DNA of 64,000 nucleotides from Buddleja alternifolia (GCA_019426215.1 CM033394.1:23332195-23396194); one strand, 5' to 3'; shown: positions 37,369-49,685, counted from the first letter of the stretch. Translations and numbers: made by a program. Notes: generated from the letters alone by a model not told the origin.

Positions 37369-37904
37369 ATCAAGATCGAATACATACCCTCTCTTAGATA
37401 AGATCTAAGACCCAATATACACCATTGGATACATTAAATCCAACAGTCCAAAAAATAAGGAATAAACAGGCAGGAAAAAATGGAAAATAGGGATTAGGGG
37501 TATAATGGACAAAATGGCAAAATTATACATCACCCATTTACCAAAAATAACGGCAATCATCTCCTGCAATCTCTCAAAAACTGATACCCACGAACTCAGC
37601 CATTTATTATCACAATCTCAACCCGAGATTAACGCATTCAATTTATAGAATCGTATTAACCTCAGATTTCGTTCGATTATCACAAAAAAAAAATCTGAAA
37701 TCCTCATATTCTGGAAATTCTGAAACCCACGAAAAAATTCTGAAAATCGAGATTGCAAACCCAGAATCTGAAAAGATTGAATTCCACATGTTTTCGCTTA
37801 CATCATTGTTATTTGCTTTGATTTTTTATTTTTGAATGTTCTGTTATTTCTGTATATTGATTAATTAGTAAACTATAATGGTGATATACCATATATTGTG
37901 ATTT

Positions 37905-38160
37905 GAACACATTATACAGCTCATTATATTCAATTATACATCGTATTATATTACATTATACAGTTCATACAATAGGGATATATAACACGTGATTGTGCTC
38001 CTTTCAATAGTCAGTTGAATATATTATACATCATATTATATTACATTATACATCATATTATATTACATTATACACTATCATATAAGCCATTATACAGTGA
38101 ATACAATAGCTAATTAATCCATTATAGAATAGTTAATAATCCAATATACAGTAAATATAA
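37905..38160. repeat. CATTATAC array, left arm of the TIR element
   Basis: Irregular repeats of CATTATACA(G/T)... spaced about 20-35 bp. They are the reverse complement of the GTATAATG words on the right side. Confidence 0.65.
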
Positions 38161-38375
38161 ACAAGGTAAAGTACGAAAATAATGGAAATAAATAAAAATA
38201 AAAATAAAAATCCGACTGAAAACGTAAAAACGCGAAAAAACCTATTAAAACGATGGAATTTGGGCCCGAGAGGGTGGTGCTCAGCATACTTAGGATAAGT
38301 ATCCTGAGTTGTTTTTAAAACGACGTTTCCTACAAGATTGAAGTAGAGCTTGGGACCAAATTCCAAAAACAGTTT

Positions 38376-39145
38376 TTGCAGTGTATAATGGTTTATGTTG
38401 TAGTGTATAATAATGAATCTAATCTATAATCTGTTATACCATTCTATATAGTTGTGTATAAAATTCACAGTGTATAATGGTTTGTATTGTAGTGTATAAT
38501 GGTTTGTATTGTAGTGTATAATGATTTGTATTGTAGTGTATAATAATAAATCTAATCTATAATTTGTTATACTATTCTATAAAATAAGATTTATAAGTTG
38601 AATCCATAAAGAAGAAGATAACACTTGCTATAAGTTCCTGTGTTAATAATATGATTTTTGTGTAATGCATATACATCATATATATTGATATGTATTTTGA
38701 TAAGTTACATATATGCACGCTTGCATAATATGCCTACACTTTTTTCAAAATTAATAGAAATTGCTGTCTTATACCACCAATGAATGCCTGATAGCTGTTC
38801 ACCCATCAAAACACGTCAAATAAATTCTATTAGTGAAGAAAAACAATGGTTTGTGGGAGACTTCCAATGGTTTGTATTGTAGTATATAATAATAAATCTA
38901 ATCTATAATTTATTATACCATTTTATATAGTTGTGTATAAAATTCACAGTGTATAATGGTTTGTATTGTAGTGTATAATAGTTTGTATTGTAGTGTATAA
39001 TAATGAATTTAATCTACAATCTGTTATACCATTCTATATAGTTGTGTATAAAAATTCACAGTGTATAATGGTTTATATTGTAGTGTATAATGGTTTGTAT
39101 TGTAGTGTATAATGGTTTGTTATTGTAGTGTATAATGGTCCGTTA
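38376..39145. repeat. Minisatellite of a 22-bp unit (TGTATAATGGTTTGTATTGTAG)-like, two blocks
   Basis: Blocks at 38376-38580 and 38865-39145 each contain several copies of a unit of about 22 bp with the core GTATAATGGTTTGTATTGTA. They are interspersed with a longer higher-order unit containing AATCTAATCTATAAT and TATATAGTTGTGTATAA. The two blocks are copies of one another. Confidence 0.8.
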
Positions 39146-39789
39146 CAGAGAAATAAATAGAAACTTATCTGTTCAAATTCACTCTATCTATTACATTAAA
39201 TCAGTTGCTTAATGATGATTTGCAGACTCATAATTGATAACAGAAGAAGAATTCAGAAAAAATTGAATTGAAAACAGAAGAAGATGATGAATAGGGATTC
39301 GATTTCTGTATATCCTTCGATCTTTACAGTCCCGATCTCGAATTTTACTGAAAAACAATCGATTTGATGATGAATTGAATGGGAAAAAAACAATATCTCG
39401 TATCAATTTTGTTGGAAAACAACCGATTTGATGATGAATTGAACGGGTAAAACGATATCTCGAATCAATTTTACTGAAAAACAATCGATTTGATGATGAA
39501 TTGAATGGGTAAAAAAATATTTCTTATCAATTTTGCTGATATATGTGATTATGGAAAGAATATATGAAATCGGTTATGACTCGTGAAACTGGAGATTTGA
39601 TTTGATACTGTGTATTAAATTGAATCTGTTAGTTATAATTTAATGACTAAAATGCCCTTTACATAATTAAAACAAATTATTAAATCAGTTAAATGTGTTA
39701 AATGTAGACCTTGGGATCAAATTGAATCAAATGCCTAGATTGGGCCTTATATCTTACTTAATGGCAAGGGATGTATTTGATCCATATCC

Positions 39790-39821
<32 letters not shown>

Positions 39822-40113
39822 AGTGCATTTAATGCACAAAGAAAACATATCCACATGCACTCCTAGTGTGCGTGTATATACAGAACGGCTATTCCACACT
39901 TGGCTAGGTCCATTCCATTGAGGCTTGATGTTCTTTGCATCAATACCCTTCTCTTGTGGAGCCAAAGGTATAGACTTTGTAGTATTGTCTTTGAGGTTAA
40001 TCTAACCAAAGACAGATCGAGGTTGGGTTGCCTCTCTTTGGACCCCTAATGAATGTAGGGTAAAAGTACACCCATATACCTCTTTCTCTTTAGGAATAAA
40101 AAAAAGTACATAC

Positions 40114-40222
40114 CACGCACACTAGGATTGCATGTGGATATGTTTTCTTTGTGCATTAAATGCATTAGGACATATATATATTATTATATTATTTATTAGT
40201 TAAGAAGGAAATGAAAATATAG
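40114..40222. repeat. Right arm of an inverted duplication (left arm 37300-37345 plus 39814-39873)
   Basis: The arm from ACGCACACTAGGA to AATGAAAATATAG is present in reverse complement upstream, separated by about 240 bp. The upstream arm is split exactly by the TIR element 37363-39794. The right LTR of the host element has this sequence only once (46750-46815). Confidence 0.75.
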
Positions 40223-40610
40223 AAACATATATATATATATATATATATGTATTATTTGGTGATATTTTTCATTCTTAACCTAATCACAACTAAGAGTTGT
40301 GGATCACATTCTTTCTCCACCTCTTTCACATCTATTTTTTCAAACTCATGTGTTGATTACGAAGAACACTAAAATATATTTCTACCCATTTTCATAAGCC
40401 AAGATTCGATATTCTCCTTACTAGCACTGGTGGAGATAATCGAGGATACTAGCTAAGGTGTGGATAAACTTAGAGACGCAACACTTGGGGCGCTAGGGCA
40501 AATTCATTCGGAGAGGTGTAGCAGGGAGTTACTTAAAAAGACGACGTTGCTTTTTGGTCTTCAAGAGGTAAACACAAAAAAACTTATCTCTAGGATAGTT
40601 TTGAATCCGA

Positions 40611-42579
40611 TGGTACCATGTCAACTTACCCCGTTCCTAGGGTTTTCCCGAATTTTGTTAAATTGCAATTTGGTCTTTTGGGGTTATTTTGTAATTTTAT
40701 GTTTTGAGTTTTAAATGCAATTGAATATATTTTTGGGCTTGGACCTAAAAATGGACTTTTCAAAAGACATGAACTTTTATTTATATTTTGAAAGGACGAA
40801 ATAAAATTGGTATTTTATTGACTTTCAAGATTAAAATAAAATTTAGTTTTTTGAGAATAGGCTTCTTCACGGATTTTCAAAACTATGATTCTTTTATTTA
40901 TATTTTGAAAGGACAAGATAAAATTGGTATTTTATTGACTTTCGAAATTAGAATAAAATTAAATTTTAAATTGGCCTCTCTTTGAAGAAATGGATTTCTT
41001 CATGTTTTTCCAAAATATGGATTTTCATTTAAATTTTGAAAGGACGAAATAAAATTGGTATTTTATTGACTTTCGATATTAAAATGAAATTGAGTTTTTT
41101 AAAAATTTGGGACTTTTATAATTAATTAAAGAAGTGGACTTCTTCATAGCCTTTCAAAAAATATGAGTTTTATTTGAATTCCAAGTATGAGATAAAATTG
41201 GTATTTTATGGACTTTGAAAATTGAATAAAATGAGTGATTTTTAAAATTGGGCTTTTTCGGATTAAATGGAAAAGTGGGCTTTTTCATAGTTTTTCAAAA
41301 CGTGTAATTATTATTTAATTCTTGGAAAATTAATATATGTTATTAATTGATTCCTAGAATACAATAATATTAGAATTTTTGAAATTGAATTAATTTTCGG
41401 GTTAATGGAAAATTGTGACTTTCCATGGGATTTTCTGAAATTTATTTTTAGAAAATAATTAATTGGTCCACTAATTAAATTAGATTATCCTTAATTAAAG
41501 TCGGTAAATTTATATTTATGAAAGCATGATGCGAGCATGTATTATGTGATTATATGATGATCATGGTCGAGCCATAGACTAGTCGTTTTAATTTGAGGCC
41601 TGCGTGCCATGTTTTCTTTTTATATACATGAGAGGGTGAGGTTTCTTTTTTTATTGTATTGTTGTAATTTGAAGACGAAGATGAAGATATCTTGAAGACG
41701 ATGATGGAGACATTCAAGCTCGAGGAGCTGTGAAGACCTTAGTGTAGGGTCCGGGTCCTTAGATTAGATTGGTCGACACCTTGATGGCTTGGGGTGTTTT
41801 TAGGATTGGCTTGACTAAGATCACATTTACTGCTTTGTGTATAGCATGCTTGTTGTTATTTATCGTTAGTATCTTATATATGGTGTGTTGTGTTGCATGA
41901 TCACCTAAGAAAGATAAATAACTGAAAATGGTGAGACCTTGTATGTGAAAAACCCCATATCCATGTTAGTCCCTAAATGGATAAACCGAGGGCCCGGAAG
42001 CCCCTTGATTAGGTCCAGTGCCTTCCATCATTAGATGTGAGAGGGAATAGCGCGGCTTGTCATCATTGTATCACGAGTCGTGGAATAGTGTCAAGTTAAG
42101 TGTACTAATCTCACAACTAGGCCTTCTATTATGAAAGTCGATCATACTAGAAGTGCACACGGGTCTCAGTTTCACTAAGGAGTCGTCCATGAATCGTGGG
42201 ACCACCTGGCTACTGTTATGCTGTGAGAATTTGATGGGTCAGAGTTAAACGAAGGCTAGTATAAGATTGCATCGTGTTCTCGTGACGCACATGAAATGTG
42301 AGGCAAACATCTCGAGAACCACCTGGATGGGGATGGGGCCGTTCTCCTGATCAAATGTTACCACCCATTGTCTCATGAGTCATGGAATGAGGTCGGGACA
42401 TTTGACGCTCTAGCCCACTAGAAATTGTTGCATTTCCTGTCTTTCTATTAGTGGAGTAATGGAAATCGAAAAGCAGTTGGATCACACGTGAAGTTAAAAT
42501 TTCCCTAATTTCATGTGGATGATCTATGATTGAATGCTAATGTTCTTTCCATTTTCACTTTTCACAAAGTAACAGTCAA
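40611..42579 (+). other. Untranslated leader of the gag-only copia, with diverged tandem repeats
   Basis: 40745-41280 contains about four degenerate copies (period roughly 120-150 bp) of a block with ATTTTGAAAGGAC, AAATAAAATTGGTATTTTAT and TTGACTTTC. The rest (41280-42579) is non-coding and precedes the gag start. Confidence 0.55.
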
Positions 42580-43392
42580 ATGGCTTAAAGTCCACTCTCG
42601 GTAATCCTTGAAACTAATAAGCTAAATGACCCGAACTTTCCTGACTGGTATCACAACTTTAAGATTGTTCTGCAATCTGAAAGTCTTGACTATGTCTTAA
42701 CTCAACCTATTGAGCCTACACCTGAGGCAAGTGCCCCAAGGGCTGCTCGTGATGCGCAAGCGAAATGGCGCAAAGATGATATCTATGTGCGTTGTCTCAT
42801 TTTGGCCTCCATGACTAATGAGACTATGGAACACGCATCAGAAATCGTTGCCGCACTGGAAGAGCTGTATGGCGTTAAGACACGCCGTGAGAGGTTTGCT
42901 GTCTTTAGCGAGTTATTTAGAGCTTGCACGACTGAAGCAACATCGGTTACCGACCATGTCTTGATAATGATTGCCTTGGTGAACAAACTCAATGACATAG
43001 AGGTGCCGATAAATCTTGACTTGGCTATTGATTTAGTACTTCGGTCTCTCTCTCCTGCCTACGATCAGTTCATAGTGAATTTCAACATGAACTAATTGGT
43101 TGCGTCTCTTCCTGAGTTATTAGACATGTTGTGCACTGCTGAGGTAATGGTCAAGAAGGCTGAGCCTATACTGCTTGCTGACACTTCTTCATCTCCCACT
43201 CTTTGTAAGAAGAATAACAAGTGGAGAAAGAAGAAGGGCAACGAACTGGAAGCAAAAGGCGGTATCAAGAAAGTCAAAGGGAAAAATGGGAAGTGTTTTA
43301 ACTGCAAGAAGAATGGACACTGGAAAGATCAATGCCTTGAGCCTCCTCGTGAGTGCACTAAAGGTACATTTGTCGTAAAGTTAACTTATTAG
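42580..43392 (+). pseudogene. Copia gag (UBN2-type with CCHC zinc knuckle), two nonsense codons
   Basis: ATG at 42580 is followed by TAA at codon 3, then the standard copia gag opening SPLSVILETNKLNDPNFPDW. The frame continues through the UBN2-like capsid domain (AKWRKDD, YGVKTRRERFAVFSELF, LRSLSPAYDQFIVNFNMN). A second TAA is at 43093-43095. The same frame then runs to the zinc knuckle CFNCKKNGHWKDQC (about 43296-43337) and stops at 43390-43392. Total 270 codons. Nothing resembling protease follows. The gene would package RNA in the cytoplasm in an intact element, but both stops make it inactive unless suppressed. Confidence 0.8.
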
Positions 43393-45100
43393 TTAACTAT
43401 GTTTCTTAAGGGTTATAACACTGTTAAGGTACTCACTTATGCAATTGATTGCAGATGGTAGGAAGAAGCAAGGAACAAGGAAATGAGGTCGTAGTCTTGA
43501 AGTTGCCAAGGAGGCATTTTTCGTGGCTGAGGCTGAAGGACAAGAAATCATTTATTTGTCGTTTTTTAAATTATGAGATGGTGTTTTTGGAAAGAATGTT
43601 TTATCATGTTTTTGAATTAATGTTATGAACCATGTTTTACTCCACCTTGGTTTATGGGTGGAGATTCAAGTTTTTATTAAAATACGTTTTGTTGTTTATG
43701 TTTCTGCAATTAATTCTTATGACATGCTATCTTCACAATATTTGATTCATATCGAACAACAAATGTATACATTGATCTAGCTGCTAAGGTAATAGTCTAG
43801 GCAAGCATATTAATCTATTAGACATAGAATAATGACAAGTAAACCACACACATCAAGGATGTGAAAGGTATTCCTTGTGTCAAGCAAACAATGGGAGCAA
43901 TTGAGGATAATAGATCCTCTTGTCTTGTGTTTACGAGTGTGCTCGTGTTCATTACACCTTGGAACGAAAGGGATCGTTTCATAATATCCTACCTTCAAGG
44001 TGAAGAAGTTCTTTTATGAAAGAATGAGGATAGTAACGAAAACTAAGGACTCAATAAACATAAACACCACTGGCAGTTAAAACGAATAAACTAGTAAACC
44101 TGTAAACCTATGAACACAAGTTCCATATCCTTCGAGCCGAAAAATGCTAACGGTGGATATGACGAAATTCAAGAAGACTTGACAAGTAATGGAAGCCGGT
44201 CTTACAGTGTAAGTGCTTCAAAGATCGATCTCCTGATTGAATCTTTTCTGAACATAAGTTCTAAAGGTTAGTAGGTGTACAACTGGCTTGTTAAGTATGA
44301 TATGTTGGTAACATTTCATGAGTAACGTACATGTGATCATCATCTCAATTTTTCAAAATGGACTTAAAAGGGAATTGCACCCCAATTGCACAAAGATAGC
44401 GATATGTGCGGGCCATTGGGTTGCCATAATTCTTTTCTGTCCGAACGCATAGATAATATGTTGACTAAGCTCAACATGGAAGAATTAAAATTTAATTCTT
44501 CCTGTAAAGCATAGCCGAAAGGTAGATGCAATTCTATGAGCTAAAATTGGTGTTGACTAATACATCTCATGTATAAAGTCGAACTTCTATTTGATCCAAT
44601 AGATTGGATTGGTGTTGTTTACTGGATAACAACATGAGAAAATTAGAATTAGAAGCTCTAGTCTTAAGACATGAACTTAAGTGATGATCGAGGATTTGTT
44701 TTATGCCAAATGGGAAAGTAAAGGCTGAGGACGTCTCTTAAGAAGAGACAGAGGCTAACTCTACCATTTAACTCACGCATAAGAATGTGGTGATAAAAGG
44801 TATTTAGATAGGTGAACCTGTGATGTTCTACCAATCGAATATCAAGTGCATAAGTACTGTGATTATCGATAAAGATGTAAGCTCTTAATAAAGGAGTAGA
44901 GGTCTCACCTACTATCTAGACATACCTAGTGGCAAAGCGAATAATCTGAGAGATTATTTGATCAGAGTCGACATTCGAGTGGAACAAGTCAACTTGACGC
45001 AAACGGGGCAAACCCCTTTCACCAAAACCCTTGAGTAGTAGCTGTGATCAATAGGTCATCTGAACGATGGACCTGTGTGGGAATAGTAGGCTCTTGGGCA
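43393..45100 (+). other. Non-coding 3' interior of the gag-only copia element
   Basis: 1.7 kb without coding potential between gag and the polypurine tract. No trace of protease, integrase, reverse transcriptase or RNase H was found on either strand. Confidence 0.55.
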
Positions 45101-45116
45101 AGTGGGAGATTGAAAG
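45101..45116 (+). other. Polypurine tract of the gag-only copia element
   Basis: AAGTGGGAGATTGAAAG lies immediately before the LTR start TGTTATGTGCCC. The AAGTGGGAGAT core also precedes the 3' LTR of the - strand copia at 57668. Confidence 0.75.
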
Positions 45117-46333
45117 TGTTATGTGCCCAGCAAGCTATCTGTTGGCTTGAACATTGACACTATGTCAGTCTTATCATTTAGATTATATCAAACCTATTAC
45201 GGAATGCTTCTTTATTGTCGACTACTCGAGGAGTATAGATAAAGATCACATGGATTACATATGGTTAGGAGAGTTGGTGAGGATACCTATGGAATGCTTT
45301 CAAAGACCGTAATCCTAAATATACGTTCCAAGTCATAGAGGCTGTGAGATGTGGGATATCACTAGCCTCGCCAACGCTTGTTCGTGTGTGTAACTTTTCC
45401 AAGAGGTTGACGCATTCCATTGTCAATGGCTAGTAAGGCCAATACATGCATGAAGATCCAGATGTTTGAGAAGTATGGGATTGAATTGGCCTCACAAGGA
45501 TTCCTTGTTCATGCAGTCGAACTTGGAGTCCTTTGATTTCATAGTGTGAGATAATCCTTAGACCTGAGATGTCATTGGAAAGGGTACTACCCACTCTTCT
45601 TTGATATGCATGTGCACTCCAGGAAAGTCATATAGCGTGTATGTTAGGTATGGTCTGGTAGTACAGCGGAACAAGTGACAGTCTGAGGGGATTCATCCAA
45701 GGTCATAAATACCTAGTATTTCCTATGCTGTTGAGTGAAGCTGAATGATCGAGGAGTCTCTAGCTAGAGCATTGTCTTATAAAAGGGATTGGAGATCCCT
45801 GCTTAGAAGACCGGATCATTAGTCGAACCAACATAATCATAGTTTCTGAGGCAATTAGGGTTTCGACTATCGGCAAGCCCTAGGTCTTAGACGGCAAAAA
45901 GATGGAGGGATTCGACTCACACAAAGATTAAAATATGGATAGGTTTGCATTTTCATCGTTAACATCTAGGAAGTCGTGGCGATGTTGCTAGACATCGAAC
46001 CACGACCAATAGGTGCCTTGGGTTAATTTGTGAAATTAATCCAAGGTCTAGTTAGTTATTATGGATAATTAATCTAGCCTATAAAAGAACTTATTGCTAG
46101 CTTGTTAATGAGCGTAAGGGATCACACACAATACTTAGCGTAGTACCTATTGGCTAGTTAATTCTTTGTGAATTAACGGAGAGATTAATTAATTGGAATT
46201 ATTAATCGGGAAAAAGGAATAAATTAATAAGTGGTCTTAATTAATAAAAGTCTTATAATTTAATATTGGAATATTCAATTGGGAAGACTAGTTAATTAAT
46301 TAAATTGTCTAATTAATTAATATGTGAAAGAGG

Positions 46334-46368
<35 letters not shown>

Positions 46369-46856
46369 TTACACGCTAGGCGTGTACGTGTATGACTTTG
46401 GTTGAGATTTTATCTTGTTCGCTAAGTCTATGTATATATGTATATTTAATAAATATCTTATAATATATTTGGTAGGATTTAGTCTAATTAATTAGGTAAC
46501 TAATTGATATGAAAAGATCTTACATATATATTAGGATAGATATTGTAGATATGGTAATATCTAATTAATTAGGTAGTTAACTAATTATATGGAAAAGATC
46601 TTATTGGATAGATATGGAAATATCTTATTAGTTGGAAAGATATCCAATTAATTAAGGAAGAGAATTATGAAACAAGGTAACTGTATAAAATATAATATAT
46701 ATGATATATATTTGTATGTATACATATATATATATACACACACACATATCACGCACACTAGGCGTGCATGTGGATATGTTTTCTTTGTGCATTAAATACG
46801 CTAGGACAAATATATATATATATATATATATATAAATATAGTACATATATCTATTA

Positions 46857-47082
46857 TGATAAGAAAGCGCTCTTAGTTCAGTTCGGTAGAACGTGGGTCT
46901 CCAAAACCCGATGTCGTAGGTTCAAATCCTACAGAGCGTGATTTTTTCTTGGTAGATTGAATTAGACTGAAATGGATTCAGTCACTTTCACAACAATTAG
47001 AATTTGACCACCTGTGGATTAAAGAAAGCAGGAGGCTAATCAAAAAAAAGAAATGGTAATTAATCAAAGGTCCAACTGATCG
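46857..47082 (+). other. Chloroplast-derived insertion (NUPT) around trnW
   Basis: About 225 bp bounded on both sides by TA-microsatellites, unlike the surrounding LTR and absent from the left LTR. It holds trnW-CCA and about 140 bp of downstream sequence resembling the plastid trnW-trnP spacer. Exact edges are inferred. Confidence 0.7.
46867..46940 (+). tRNA. trnW-CCA: tRNA-Trp(CCA), plastid type, intact
   Basis: 74 nt starting GCGCTCTTAGTTCAGTTCGG and ending CCTACAGAGCGTG. The acceptor stem GCGCTCT pairs with AGAGCGT (one G-U). The anticodon loop is CTCCAAA with anticodon CCA. The T arm contains GTAGGTTCAAATCCTAC. It has no intron and no encoded CCA. By recall it matches the eudicot chloroplast trnW in every position. 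Its place inside a nuclear retrotransposon LTR shows that it is a transferred copy. It is probably not a working nuclear gene. Confidence 0.92.
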
Positions 47083-47607
47083 ATATATATATATATATAT
47101 ATATTTGTTTCACGCCTAAATGGCGTGTGAAAAAGTGGCTTTGACCACATGTGATCATATATATATATATATATATATTATTTGATGTTATTTTTCATTC
47201 TTAACTTAATCACAACTAAGAGTTGTGGATCACATTCTTTCTCCACCTCTTTCACATCTATTTCTTCAAATGTTGAGTACGAAAAATATCAAAATATATT
47301 CCTACCCATTTCTCATAAGTCAAAATTTGATATTTTCTTTGCTAGCACTGGTGGAGATAATCGAGGGTACTAGCTAAGATGTGGATAAACTTAGAGGCGC
47401 AACTCTTTGGGCGCTAGGGCAAATCCATCCGGAGAGGTGTAGCAGGGAGTTACTTAAAGACGTTGCTGCTTTTTGGTCTTCAAAAGGTAAACACGAGAAA
47501 ACTTATCTCTAGGATAGTTTTGAATCCGATGATACCATGTCAACCTAGCCCTAATTTCGAGTACCTTCCGCTGCGCTGGCGTCCCCAGGGGTTTGTACCG
47601 AGATCCC

Positions 47608-48082
47608 AACAATATATATATATATATATGTATATGTATACACGGTTGAACGTGTATGAATATAATGCTAGAGCTCGTAATAGATAGACTCTATAGACAA
47701 TCTTTTCCTTATAAGTAAAGTCAAACTATTATCGAATTCTTTATTCTTGTATTTCTATCTTGCATATGTTAGAATAAAGTCCCTTAGGATCACACATGGC
47801 TATGGGAGGTCATCGTGCATCGGGAATGGTGATGATGGAATACGTCTCTAAGGCTGTGATCCTTAAACAATGTTCTAAGTCATGAATAGGTTTGTTGAGA
47901 TTAGGGATATTGACAAACCTGAAAGACTTGCTTATATGATACATACTCTAGGAGAGTGTACCTCATTCCATAGGTACTGACACGGTGAAAGCCGGTGTAT
48001 GTATGGGGGTTCCTATTGGAAATTGGTAAACTGAAGAACCCCGAGGAAGTTCCTAAAAAGGAATCCCAATCGAATCTGGAAC
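47608..48082 (+). repeat. Further diverged copia LTR fragment
   Basis: After a (TA)n tract, 47690-48082 shows weak colinear similarity to the TGTTATGTGCCC family (AGAATAAAGTCCCTTAGGATC, ATCCTTAAACAATGTTCTAAGTCAT). It is cut at 48082 by the next element. Confidence 0.45.
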
Positions 48083-49671
48083 TGGTGGGAAGGTGCCCTC
48101 GATGCCAACGAGGAGATTAGAATATAAGGCACTAGTTTATATTGCACAACCCTTAACTAATAGAACGACATTTGATATATTGTTCGTATAAGTCTTAATG
48201 ACATCTATAAGACTAAAATGAACATATGTTCATGTGAATCAAGGCAGACCTTCCACTTCGTATAGTAGTTAAGGAGGTAGGCACTGGAAGGGTTTGGTAC
48301 TTGATCACTTAAATGGTTCGCAAGTAGGAGAATCTCAATTGCGCATTGAGATTCGTTTGGACTTGTGTGACACATGCTTTGACTGTGAGTGCCAATTGAA
48401 CACTATGGGATAGTGGGAGTTTGTGTCATAGATACATTGATGGGATTAATGTATTCGAACACAACTCACAGTAATCCAATCACATGGGTTTTTACTCATT
48501 GACTGCCAATGATTGGATTACTGATTATGATAGTATGCGTGAGCCTTAGACCTGAGTAATAACGTTGAAGATGTGCTTGTGACATCAAGTTTGTCATTAG
48601 AGTAATTATATCCAATTCCCCCTTTGGTGGGGTCAACCTCAAAGTGCGGCTTGATGGGCAAGTAGCAGTCTTAACTGATTAGCAGGATGGAATTCACTGT
48701 CTCGAAAGTAAACGAGAAGTATCCTATGCGATCATGGATAAAAGAGATTAAAGTCTCTGGCCAGAGCTCATGAACTATCTCGTGTTTGACACAGAGGGTA
48801 GTTCTGTAATCTCATGTTATTATGATTCTTAGCATAACATCGAGTCTTATGAGTTTGACATTCCATGACTTTCACTCGATCGGGATATACCAGTGAAGGG
48901 TTTATGCTCATACAATATTCATAATCTAGAGGTTCGTAATGACATAGTCATTTTGTACTCGATTGCGCTACGATGTGGGGCCACGGTGTTGGCTAGGTGT
49001 CACCCACATCTTTTGGTATCCTCCCATTGCCAATCGAGATGAACCTAGAAAGTCACGCTATAAAGGAATGGAGCGGAAATCGAGTTTTGTAGTTGGAGGG
49101 GATTTTGGTAATTTGTCCTATGGTAGGATGAATTAATTAATTGGACAAACTAATTCAATTGATTGTTTAATTGGATTAAACAAAGGTAAATTAAATTATT
49201 TAATTAGAATAGTTAATTAACTGGGTTAATTAAATATTTCAATTGAAATATTAATTTAATATATATTTATTTAATTAGATTAAATGAAATTTCATTAAAT
49301 TAAGTGGACTAAATTGACTGGGTCAATTTAGCCCACATGGGGCGTCCAACGGGTCCTTAGACAATTAATTCATTCAGTCAAATTACACAATACTGAAATC
49401 CTCCACTAAAATACAAGAAAGAAAAGATTCATATTATCTCTACCTAGCCACCTCGAGAGATGATGATGAAGATTTCTAAAAGTCCGTTCCTACATGATGG
49501 TCTAGAGACGAGATGATTAGACCGTTAAAGATTTGCGAGGATTAATAGAATTCAAAAAAGGTAAGTTTTTCGTGTTCTTTGTTTTATGTTAAAATCAACG
49601 AATTGATCTTGGCTATTGGGAATCCAGATATGTTTTAAATTCCATTGCGCATGATACCAGGGTTCTGAACA
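48083..49671 (+). repeat. Copia 5' LTR
   Basis: It starts TGGTGGGAAGGTGCCCTCGATGCC, a variant of the family start TGTTAG(A/G)GTATGCCCTC. It shares the CACGGTGTTGGCTAGGTG block with the solo LTR 35367-37031 and ends GGGTTCTGAACA directly before the primer site. Length is 1589 bp. Confidence 0.8.
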
Positions 49672-49672
49672 G

Positions 49673-49685
49673 TGGTATCAGAGCC
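49673..49685 (+). other. Primer binding site, tRNA-iMet
   Basis: TGGTATCAGAGCC is complementary to the 3' end of initiator tRNA-Met. It is the standard primer site of plant copia elements, one base after the LTR end. Confidence 0.9.

Larger units (their letters stand above)
37363..39794. mobile_element. Terminal-inverted-repeat DNA element, unclassified, 2.4 kb
   Basis: The left end is TATAGGATCAAGATCGAATA. The right end read in reverse is TATAGGATATGGATCAAATA. The similarity continues inward for about 65 bp, including AAGATCTAAGACCCAAT against AAGATATAAGGCCCAAT. It lies in a TA-microsatellite, so a TA or TATA target duplication cannot be proven. No transposase was seen. The interior holds arrays of GTATAATG (right) and CATTATAC (left). 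Confidence 0.6.
34009..40610 (+). repeat. Left LTR of the gag-only copia element, with insertions
   Basis: Uninterrupted pieces at 34009-35366, 37032-37300 and about 40225-40610 align in order with the right LTR at 45117-47550. The common end region is GGATAGTTTTGAATCCGATG. After about 40630 the two LTR ends differ, so this LTR has lost its last 70 bases or so. Confidence 0.7.
34009..47607 (+). mobile_element. Gag-only copia element with about 2.5-kb LTRs, interrupted by later insertions
   Basis: The left LTR starts at 34009 (TGTTATGTGCCCAACGAGCC) and the right LTR at 45117 (TGTTATGTGCCCAGCAAGCT). The right LTR is preceded by the polypurine tract AAGTGGGAGATTGAAAG. The 4.5-kb interior has only a gag gene (42580-43392) and no protease, integrase or reverse transcriptase. 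The left LTR is enlarged to about 6.6 kb by a solo LTR (35367-37031), a TIR element (37363-39794) and an inverted duplication. The right LTR carries a chloroplast tRNA insertion. The primer site at the left LTR end is not recognisable. Confidence 0.7.
45117..47607 (+). repeat. Right LTR of the gag-only copia element
   Basis: It starts TGTTATGTGCCC and ends near GAGATCCCAACA. It contains several TA-microsatellites (46338-46366, 46807-46834, 47083-47104, 47157-47178) and the chloroplast-derived insertion. Confidence 0.7.

Noticed and set aside
37905..39145. CRISPR-like regularly spaced short repeats
   Set aside because: Spacing is irregular, the spacers are themselves repeated, the repeat is AT-rich, and the context is a eukaryotic transposon with no cas genes.
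46867..46940. Nuclear tRNA-Trp gene
   Set aside because: The sequence is of plastid type with plastid spacer downstream and sits in an LTR, so a transferred copy is far more likely.
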